From positions 1 through 23,991 of IMG/VR virus record IMGVR_UViG_3300044681_000506: DNA of 23,991 nt. One strand, 5' to 3'. The stretch comes from a virus. The notes beneath the pieces were generated by a model. That model ran no database searches and was not told the DNA's origin. It saw only the letters and a list, made by a program, of their open reading frames with translations. Made by a program: the position numbers and the translations under genes. Within the stretch, counting starts at the first letter, position 1, and every line of letters starts with the position of its first letter. Below, one piece after another: positions 7,685-14,322 of the stretch.

Positions 7685-9244
7685 TTATAGTTCTGCTGAT
7701 GCCACAAAATGCAACCCGTACGGATAGCCGGATGTGCCATTAGTGGTCTTTTGTGCGAAAAATCCCCTTTCACCTTCCGAATCAGTGGATGCGGAAACGG
7801 CAGTTCCTGCTATAAAATCAGTAATGCTTGCCGCAGCCCCCAAAGTCGCGTACATGGTTACAGTTGGCGTTGCTCGTTTTGCGGCCAAGAAGTATACCGG
7901 AAATTCAACACTCGATGATGATGCTCTAAAACGTATTGCGCCATTTAGCGTATTTGTTCCGGGGTAGGCTGATTGACTATAGCTTTTCTCATAATACCTC
8001 TGGCACAACGCCAATTCAATCCCGGATGGTCTAACCTCAAATGTGGTGGCAACTGAACCCGCCTCGAGTTGCACTTGTGCTATGTCGAACGTTCCCGACT
8101 GTTGGCCAAGTGAGTTTGTTCTAAAGTTGAAGTCCGATCCCGCGTCAAACCAGAAAATAACCCCTAAATAATCATCGGAATTCGTCCCCAATGTCTTCCC
8201 AGAGATCGACGGGACATCGACTGAAACAGAGAACTGCTGCCATGATGTAGTTAGCGCGCAAGTTGTGGCGCCGGTGCCCGTCACTTCCGAAGATGGCGAC
8301 CCGCCCGTGCCAAAATTCTGAACAAATTCAACCGCGATATTCTTTGCCGCATCAGCTTTAGCCCAAAACGACAATGTTGCTGTCTGCCCAGCCATCTGAC
8401 GGACGGATTCAATGCGTTGTTGCAGGTTACATTTGTTTGACGCGCCGGCTGATGACGTCACAACGTTTCGTAGGTAATAGGTTGGCTCATACGGCACGTC
8501 TGTTTGCCCAACCGTGAATGCCTGTCGCGATGTGGCGACAGTTGATCCAGTCAATGTCGTGGTCCATCTATCGGCCAAATACCCAGCCGAGGATGTGCTT
8601 GTTCCTCTCTGCCAAAAATCAAAATTGCCGTTGATGATCCGGTTTCGCATCCCAGCCGAAGTGCCGTCGCCAATCGTCGTCACGAGGCCCGCAGAGTCCC
8701 TGAACCTCAACCGCGTCGTGCCGCCGTCGTCATACGCATAAAGGCGCGCTACATTCGCGCTCGGGTTTGCGGGGGCGGAGATCTCCGCAACGTCTAGGTA
8801 GCCGATCATCGTCTGGTTGACGACACCGGACACGTTGCCGCTGTCGTCAACCGTCACCGCGCTCGATTGTACTCCGCGCCCGGTGCCGTCGGTGCGAACC
8901 AGGCGATTGTCAGTGCCGAATGTCGTTTCAGCGGTCGTGCGAACGTCGAAATCCTCTGCCGCTGCCGTGATGAAAACCTGGGCGCTACCAGACAAGCTGA
9001 TGGCCGCGTTGGAATTCGTGCTTTTGAGCACCGACCGCGTCAACGTCGTGCCGCTTGAGGTGTAGACGCCCCGCCCGATCTCTGAGGCCGTGCCGTCCTG
9101 GATGGCATAGGTGACCGTCTCGCCATCGGAGACGCCAGCCGAGGCGAACGACAGAAACCCGGACACGGCAGAGCCAAGCGTGATCGTCCCGGCGCCGGTC
9201 GTGCCGGTCGTCATGCGCGCGAGATTGTAGAGGCTAGCGGCCAT
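7685..9244 (-). CDS. Tail fibre / receptor-binding protein
   Basis: The 519-aa product starts MAASLYNLARMTTGTTGAGT at ATG 9244 (TGATG overlap). Residues 1-100 hold the glycine/threonine-rich virion-attachment module seen in many short-tailed phages, including SEIGRGVYTSSGTTLTRSVL and SGSAQVFITAAAEDF. From about residue 199 (MRNRIINGNFDFWQRG) a separate C-terminal module begins. It is a beta-rich, carbohydrate-binding-like domain ending near FDIAQVQLEAGSVATTFEVR and LCQRYYEKSYSQ. The base composition drops in GC from about 8650 onward, at the module boundary, which suggests domain exchange. It likely binds the cell-surface receptor; the receptor is unknown. Confidence 0.8.
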   Translation of the reverse strand: MAASLYNLARMTTGTTGAGTITLGSAVSGFLSFASAGVSDGETVTYAIQDGTASEIGRGVYTSSGTTLTRSVLKSTNSNAAISLSGSAQVFITAAAEDFDVRTTAETTFGTDNRLVRTDGTGRGVQSSAVTVDDSGNVSGVVNQTMIGYLDVAEISAPANPSANVARLYAYDDGGTTRLRFRDSAGLVTTIGDGTSAGMRNRIINGNFDFWQRGTSTSSAGYLADRWTTTLTGSTVATSRQAFTVGQTDVPYEPTYYLRNVVTSSAGASNKCNLQQRIESVRQMAGQTATLSFWAKADAAKNIAVEFVQNFGTGGSPSSEVTGTGATTCALTTSWQQFSVSVDVPSISGKTLGTNSDDYLGVIFWFDAGSDFNFRTNSLGQQSGTFDIAQVQLEAGSVATTFEVRPSGIELALCQRYYEKSYSQSAYPGTNTLNGAIRFRASSSSVEFPVYFLAAKRATPTVTMYATLGAAASITDFIAGTAVSASTDSEGERGFFAQKTTNGTSGYPYGLHFVASAEL

Positions 9245-9474
9245 CAGCCCGTCTTCCCGTTCAGCGCGCGCGCGATCATCGCCCGCTCTTGCTCGATCTC
9301 ATAAAGCCCGGCTTCCGCCTCGCGGATCGCCTTCTCTAGCGGGGCGACAATGTTCGAATGCCGCATCACTTCTGCGTTGTATTCGTCGCGGAACCGCGCG
9401 GATTGAGCCCGAATGGACGTGGCTTCGGCGGTCAACGCGGAAAACCGCTTGCGGAGTGCTGCTGGGTCCATCAT
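9244..9474 (-). CDS. Small coiled-coil protein (76 aa), unknown
   Basis: I choose the first of two adjacent ATG codons at 9474 (MMDPAALRKRFSALTAEATS). Here ATGA overlaps the stop of the preceding gene, and the alternative upstream extension is an out-of-frame shadow of that gene. The product is almost entirely charged helix (FRDEYNAEVMRHSNIVAPLE, then YEIEQERAMIARAL). Such short helical proteins before fibre genes may link or scaffold tail parts. No family recognised. Confidence 0.6.
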   Translation of the reverse strand: MMDPAALRKRFSALTAEATSIRAQSARFRDEYNAEVMRHSNIVAPLEKAIREAEAGLYEIEQERAMIARALNGKTG

Positions 9475-9896
9475 GCGAGGGTGAGAACTCCGTTGCTGGC
9501 GTCGAAGTCCACTGTGAACGACTCCGTGTCGGCCAACGTGACGCTCGATCCGTAATCCCAATATCCGATCAGCGGATCGGCTGGGCTCGTGGGCGTGTCG
9601 TTGTAGAGCACCGCGTATCGAAACGGCCCAATCGAGCCCCCAGACGCGGTGAACACCACATCCGCAAGCACGAGTTTATAGGTGCCGCTCGTTTGGGAGC
9701 TGCTTGAAATCGTCGCCGCAGTGCCGCCCGCCGTGTAGCCGCTCCCCGCGCTGATTTCCGTGATGTCGGAAAATGTCGAATTCGACGCCGACGGGGCCGT
9801 ATTCGTAAGCGCCACTTTCAGCGTGTCCGAGCCGAGGTTGTGCACCTTTTCGGCAAGGTTTTCCACAAAGGCGTTGAATTTATTGAAGCTGGCCAT
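9469..9896 (-). CDS. Putative capsid decoration / structural protein (141 aa; stop codon at 9471-9473)
   Basis: The coding frame runs from ATG 9896 to the TGA at 9471-9473. The product opens MASFNKFNAFVENLAEKVHN, then LGSDTLKVALTNTAPSA, and later GPFRYAVLYNDTPTSPADPL. This opening and the beta-rich remainder are common in a family of phage structural proteins of about 140 residues encoded just after the capsid gene. GAGGGG lies upstream of the start. The role as a decoration or minor head protein is inferred from context. Confidence 0.65.
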
Positions 9897-9913
9897 CGCG
9901 TCCCCTCAGCATT

Positions 9914-9933
9914 GGGGCGGCCGGAGCCGCCCC
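9914..9933 (-). other. Intergenic GC-rich hairpin
   Basis: A perfect 8-bp inverted repeat (ggggcggc / gccgcccc) with a CGGA loop lies between two structural genes. It lacks a following T-run on either strand, so it is more likely an mRNA-stability or partial-termination structure than a full terminator. Confidence 0.4.
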
Positions 9934-9939
9934 GCTGGC

Positions 9940-10446
9940 TCAGATCAGGTAATACAGGACGTAGGCCGCAGCCGTGCCAGCCGCGAACGAATTCGCCGCC
10001 GCGTTGGCCTCGATCTGCACCATCGTTCGCTCGGAAAAATATAGCGGGTCCGGGTAGAACTGAATGCGCTGGTTTCCCGTGTGCGACTCCGTAAGGCCGT
10101 CGCCGGTCAGAACGCCCGCGTTCGAAAAGCCCGTAGCCGAGGCGTTCTCGCCGCTGTTCGTGTAAGTGACGTTCGTTTCCGGGTCGGTGTACGTCGCCGC
10201 CCCGCCACCATTTGCAGACCAGCCGAGATCCATATCGAGGCTTTCGGTGCCGGTGTCGATGTCGTCACAGACGAAAACCGACCCGATCACCATGCAATTC
10301 TTGGGCAGATACCCTAGCTCGAAAATGTCCCCGTCTTCGACGTTCGCCGCGATTTCGTATTTCGCGTGCCACACTTTGACGTTCTTCGAAAGCCCGTGCG
10401 TGGCGCCCACGCTCAACGGGCTGTTAGACAGCGTTTCCGCGGTCAT
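9940..10446 (-). CDS. Putative head protein following the capsid gene (168 aa)
   Basis: The frame starts MTAETLSNSPLSVGATHGLS at ATG 10446 with GAGGA six bases upstream. It is mostly beta structure with a central Asp/Gly/Thr-rich patch (CDDIDTGTESLDMDLGWSA) and a C-terminal AAYVLYYLI strand. It immediately follows the major capsid gene, separated by a hairpin, where phages of this group carry a minor head or decoration protein. No more exact family is recognised. Confidence 0.65.
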   Translation of the reverse strand: MTAETLSNSPLSVGATHGLSKNVKVWHAKYEIAANVEDGDIFELGYLPKNCMVIGSVFVCDDIDTGTESLDMDLGWSANGGGAATYTDPETNVTYTNSGENASATGFSNAGVLTGDGLTESHTGNQRIQFYPDPLYFSERTMVQIEANAAANSFAAGTAAAYVLYYLI

Positions 10447-10481
10447 GGCAGATCCTCATTCCAGATTGTTGGGAGAAGCGA

Positions 10482-10498
10482 GCGGGCGTAAGGCCCGC
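10482..10498 (-). terminator. Hairpin just after the capsid gene
   Basis: gcgggc and gcccgc form a 6-bp stem with a 5-base loop only a few bases past the capsid stop codon. On the minus strand the trailing bases are TCGCTTCTCC, not a clean T-run, so any termination is probably partial. That would help keep capsid mRNA abundant relative to downstream genes. Confidence 0.3.
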
Positions 10499-10504
10499 CC
10501 GTCA

Positions 10505-11596
10505 TCAAGCGTCAGCAGCGGCGGCGAAGTACCCGGTAACGAGGCCGTGATCCTTCAAGTCGTCGGTGTCGGTCGTGCCGGAGCCGAAGCGCATTTTCTC
10601 GACCTTGTACCACTGCTTAATCCCGAGGCCGACGGCGCGCTTGTAGTCGAACTCCTCTTCGACCGTCTGCGGCCGCATGGCCCACGCCATGCCGAGCGCC
10701 TGAGCGCCGCACAGGTAGCAAGGGCGGACCACGGCGGACGAATTGCCCACAGCACCGAGCGAGGGAATATCCTCGATTTCGTAGATGTAGACGTTCTCCC
10801 ACACGTAATCGGCGCCCGTGAACAGCGGGTTGTCCATCCCCCTGTTGCGGGCCTCGCGGTTGGCCTGGACGAACGTGGAGTTGGCCGAAAGATCCCGGAT
10901 CATCTGCGTCGGGGCGAACAGAACGTAGCCGTCGCTCGAACCGATGGATGATTTGGCCCGCATGGGACGAATGCGCGGGTTGGCCGTCTTTGCCATGCGC
11001 TTCATCAGCGAGATGGCGTCGGGCGTGAGCTTGTCGCTCGTCGTGTCGATAGTCGCCAGCGCAGCCGAATGATCGTTCGAGGCGTTGTTCGACTTCGCCG
11101 CGCCGAAAAGCACCCGGTCCGCGTTGTCAGCGAGCCATGCGTCCTTCTGCGCTTCCGAAGCAGAGGCATAGGCAACGCCGTTGATGGAGCCGAGCGCTGC
11201 GATGATGTTGTCGCGGTCCAGCTCCATGTTCCAGTCCATAAGGATGTCCTTATGGGCCTGGCGAAGATCGATGGCCGTTTTCTGAGCCTCGAACTTCTTG
11301 AAGCGGACGGCGTGCGCGTACTCGCGAACCGTCACCTGCATCGAGCGCAGGTCGGCTTCTTCTTCGGCGCCCTCCAGCGCATCCGAGGCGCCTTTGGCCG
11401 AGCCGGTCAGGCGGTTGACGAGCGTGAACGTCACGCTGTCGCCCGGCTTCTTGGTGAGATCCTCCTTCACCTGGATCATTTTGGACGATCCAGTGCCCAT
11501 GAACTGCTTGAACCAGTTCGAATTCAGGTACTCGCGAAAATAGTTACTGTCCCACTGTTGGACAGTCAGGCCAGACGGCACAGCGGTTTCCGCCAT
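10505..11596 (-). CDS. Major capsid protein, N4-gp56/DUF4043-like
   Basis: The 363-aa product starts MAETAVPSGLTVQQWDSNYF at ATG 11596, preceded by GGAGA. Recognisable family features are FREYLNSNWFKQFMGTG, KPGDSVTFTLVNRLTG, the internal EYAHAVRFKKFEAQKTAIDL helix, MDWNMELDRDNIIAALG, DGYVLFAPTQMIRDLSAN and a C-terminal KRAVGLGIKQWYKVEKMRFG segment. The family consists of HK97-fold coat proteins of podoviruses and related prophages. The gene directly follows the scaffold gene. It is the most abundant virion protein by expectation; no protease gene is visible nearby. Confidence 0.85.
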   Translation of the reverse strand: MAETAVPSGLTVQQWDSNYFREYLNSNWFKQFMGTGSSKMIQVKEDLTKKPGDSVTFTLVNRLTGSAKGASDALEGAEEEADLRSMQVTVREYAHAVRFKKFEAQKTAIDLRQAHKDILMDWNMELDRDNIIAALGSINGVAYASASEAQKDAWLADNADRVLFGAAKSNNASNDHSAALATIDTTSDKLTPDAISLMKRMAKTANPRIRPMRAKSSIGSSDGYVLFAPTQMIRDLSANSTFVQANREARNRGMDNPLFTGADYVWENVYIYEIEDIPSLGAVGNSSAVVRPCYLCGAQALGMAWAMRPQTVEEEFDYKRAVGLGIKQWYKVEKMRFGSGTTDTDDLKDHGLVTGYFAAAADA

Positions 11597-11608
11597 GTCA
11601 TTTCTCCG

Positions 11609-12346
11609 TTATCCAAGAATGTCTTCTAGCGATGGCGGTCCGTCGAATTGCCCCTTCGTGTTTCGGGGCTGTTGGGACACGTCTCGCGCGAGGCTGCGAG
11701 GCACGGGCGCCGTTGGCTTGGCGTCGGCTTTGGCGGCTGGAGACTGGCCAAGCTCTGCGAGGATTTGTTCCCGCAGTTTGGCCTTGTACGCATCAGGGTC
11801 TGTGCCAATTTCGTTCATCAGCCGGATTTGACGGCCCGTTTCGTAAGCGAACTTGGCCGGCGACGGGTGTTGCATCATCTGCTGCACAAGCGCGGGATTG
11901 GCCTTCGCCTGTGCCGAGAATTCAGCAACAATGTCGTCGTAATCCTGATGGCGCTCACGCATCAGCATTTCGCTTGTCGCAACCTTCGTTTCGAAAAGCT
12001 GCATGGCGAATTGATTTTGCAGCTGTGCGGCGGCGCTTTGCGGGTCCATGTCCCACGACGGCGGCTCCACGTGCTGCGGCTGATGATTGAGCCGTTCTTC
12101 CAACTCCTTAAGCCGGCGTTCCGCCTCCTGGCGTTTACGCCTCTCTTCGAGATGGGCCTTCTTCGGGATGTAATCGCTTTCCTGCGCTTCCTGCGCTGGT
12201 GCGCCCGGCGGCGGCACACCCTCTGTTTTCACGCCCTGGTCTTGAGGCTGCGGCTCGACAGCTTGCGGCTCGGGTTGAGCAATAGCGGTCTGGTCCGCCC
12301 CCTCGTCGTTATCGAGGAAGTCGGCAAGCGAATTTTGATCCTGCAT
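11609..12346 (-). CDS. Capsid scaffold protein
   Basis: The 245-aa protein (MQDQNSLADFLDNDEGADQT) begins with an acidic, Pro/Gln-rich disordered region. A charged coiled coil follows (KKAHLEERRKRQEAERRLKE), then a helical domain with YDDIVAEFSAQAKANPAL and KFAYETGRQIRLMNEIG. The C-terminal tail has TKGQFDGPPSLEDILG. This composition and its place between portal and capsid genes are typical of P22-type scaffolds, which direct procapsid assembly and then exit. No protease motif is seen. Confidence 0.8.
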   Translation of the reverse strand: MQDQNSLADFLDNDEGADQTAIAQPEPQAVEPQPQDQGVKTEGVPPPGAPAQEAQESDYIPKKAHLEERRKRQEAERRLKELEERLNHQPQHVEPPSWDMDPQSAAAQLQNQFAMQLFETKVATSEMLMRERHQDYDDIVAEFSAQAKANPALVQQMMQHPSPAKFAYETGRQIRLMNEIGTDPDAYKAKLREQILAELGQSPAAKADAKPTAPVPRSLARDVSQQPRNTKGQFDGPPSLEDILG

Positions 12347-12367
12347 TGTTGGCCCTATAACGCCCGA

Positions 12368-14320
12368 TTAGCCCGGCGGCGGCATTCCATCGCCCGGAAC
12401 CCCGGCGGCGGGACTCGGGGGCTGCATGCCTCCCGAATTCTGTTGGCTGCCCATCGGCGGCACGATCTGCGGTGCGCGAATGACGCCAATTTCAGCGTCC
12501 GTCTTGTCCGCATCGACCAACGCTTTCAGCGCGTCGGCCTTGAGCTTTTCAATCTCGGCTTCGGTTTTCTTGATCGCCTGCTCCATCTGGATCTTGGCCG
12601 CTTCAGCCGCCACGGGGTCTTGCCCCTGGCCTTGGCCCATGATCTCCAACAAGCGCTTCTTGTTCCGGAGCGACGATGCCTCGATGTAAACCTGAGGCGG
12701 GAACACAACGGCGGGAGAGAGCCGCGTCAGCATGTCGAACTGCTCCATCTGCACGTTCGCGCTGTCCGGCACCTCTTCAAGCGTAATGTCCATATCCATC
12801 TCGGTCGCGTTGTTCGCGAGGCGGACGGTCATCTGCAGTTGGGCTGCAATGTTCGGATCGGCGGCCAACTCTTGCAGTTTCGCGTCGGCCTGCTGTTCGT
12901 CGGCGCCGTTCTTCATGAGCCGCGTGCGCAGCTCTTCCGCAGCGGTGACGGGTCGGTTTATGCCGACGAATTTGACGTTCTTCTCGTCATCCGTGACCCT
13001 GATCCACCATTCCTCTTTTTTGTACTGGCGAATGAGATCCCAGATCCCGCGATAAACGCGCCGCTTCAGGTGCCGGTGCCGATCCAGCAACAAGCTGATT
13101 TCCATCTGGCCACCCTGCTGGTTCGCGAGGATGGCGCGGCCCGATGGCGCGCTGTCCTGCTTGCCTTGCATGGCAGCGTTCGGCCCCATGAGTTCGATTT
13201 CGTTCTTTGCCTCTTGCAGCAGATTTAGTTCGGCCTGGAGTTGTTCGCCGGCCGCCATGACCTCGAACGAAAAGCCTGGATTTGTGACAATCACACCGTC
13301 CGGCTTGGCAAGCTCAGCCTTGAGCGCGTCTACGTCTTCAACCGCGCCGTGCTCAGTGCGCACCTGGCGCATCGTGAGCCGGTGCAGCGCCTTCGAGCGG
13401 CGCTTGTTGATTTCGTCTTGCACCCCAATCATGGAATGCACGATGCCGTAGCGATTATTCTGGCGATCCACGAACGCGGATTGCAGAAACAGCGGGCACC
13501 AGCTCATGCCGTCTTTATCGACGAATGGAACGGGCGTGCTTTCCAGTTTCCCGCCCTTGGTATAGATGCACGAGACCCACTGCGGGCCTTCCTTGTGGTA
13601 CATCTGGACGACGCGAACGCGCGCCCGTGCGCCTGCGCCCTTGCCGCCCCGCGACACCCACTTGTTCGGGCGGTCGTCGTAGGTCGTGGAGAATGTTTCC
13701 TCGTTGACCATCAGTTCGACGCTATCGGCCATCTCAGGCCAGCGGCGCTTGACCTCTTCGGCGTCGTACCAAAGGACGCCGCCCAAATAGCGCGCGTCTG
13801 AGAAATCGTGCTTGCGGCTATGCGGGTCGAAAAAGAGCCGGTCCCATTCCCACACAACCGGGACAATGCGCGGTTCTCCGCTCTGGTCGGGCTCAACGGT
13901 CAATTCGATGCCGCCGAAGCCCTCGACCAGCATGTGCTCCCACACGGTCGAGAACAGTTGGTTGATGTCCGAGGCATCGCCCACATAGCGCAGCGCGTCC
14001 GTCGCGGCCTCCGCCGCTTCTTCGTCCTGCGGCGTGCGCGGGAATGCCCGTGGGTCGGTGCGGTTCACCGTTTCCCAGCCGAGCAGGTAATTTATTTTCG
14101 GCGCAATCCGGTTGATGACGATGTCCGGCTGCCCGCGCTTGCGCAGCTTCTGGATCTCAGCCGCAGTGAACTGCTTGCCGTCGTAGTAATCTCGGCTCCG
14201 CTCGCTCGATTTGCGTGCGTCTTCAGACGCCTCTTCGGCGTCCTCAAACCACGCGACAAGCGTCTCCAGCGGCGTGCCCTGATCTTCTTTGGCTTCCGCT
14301 GGCGTCATTTGATCGAGCAT
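12368..14320 (-). CDS. Portal protein, P22 gp1-like
   Basis: I start it at ATG 14320 (MLDQMTPAEAKEDQ, 650 aa), two bases after the terL stop (TAACAATG); the longer in-frame start lies inside terL. Diagnostic stretches include DARKSSERSRDYYDGKQFT, LRKRGQPDIVINRIAPKINY, GWETVNRTDPRAFPRTPQDE, the FGGIELTVEPDQSGEP core and QNNRYGIVHSMIGVQDEINK. A long C-terminal coiled-coil (KIQMEQAIKKTEAEIEKLKA) corresponds to the barrel region. The protein forms the dodecameric DNA channel at one capsid vertex and docks the terminase. Family assignment is strong; the C-terminal Pro/Gly tail is probably disordered. Confidence 0.9.
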   Translation of the reverse strand: MLDQMTPAEAKEDQGTPLETLVAWFEDAEEASEDARKSSERSRDYYDGKQFTAAEIQKLRKRGQPDIVINRIAPKINYLLGWETVNRTDPRAFPRTPQDEEAAEAATDALRYVGDASDINQLFSTVWEHMLVEGFGGIELTVEPDQSGEPRIVPVVWEWDRLFFDPHSRKHDFSDARYLGGVLWYDAEEVKRRWPEMADSVELMVNEETFSTTYDDRPNKWVSRGGKGAGARARVRVVQMYHKEGPQWVSCIYTKGGKLESTPVPFVDKDGMSWCPLFLQSAFVDRQNNRYGIVHSMIGVQDEINKRRSKALHRLTMRQVRTEHGAVEDVDALKAELAKPDGVIVTNPGFSFEVMAAGEQLQAELNLLQEAKNEIELMGPNAAMQGKQDSAPSGRAILANQQGGQMEISLLLDRHRHLKRRVYRGIWDLIRQYKKEEWWIRVTDDEKNVKFVGINRPVTAAEELRTRLMKNGADEQQADAKLQELAADPNIAAQLQMTVRLANNATEMDMDITLEEVPDSANVQMEQFDMLTRLSPAVVFPPQVYIEASSLRNKKRLLEIMGQGQGQDPVAAEAAKIQMEQAIKKTEAEIEKLKADALKALVDADKTDAEIGVIRAPQIVPPMGSQQNSGGMQPPSPAAGVPGDGMPPPG

Positions 14321-14322
14321 TG

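Noticed and set aside
11648-13228. 526-residue plus-strand open frame
   Set aside because: It is antisense to the scaffold and portal genes, is rich in Arg, Leu and His with no family-like motif, and spans two well-supported genes and their gap.
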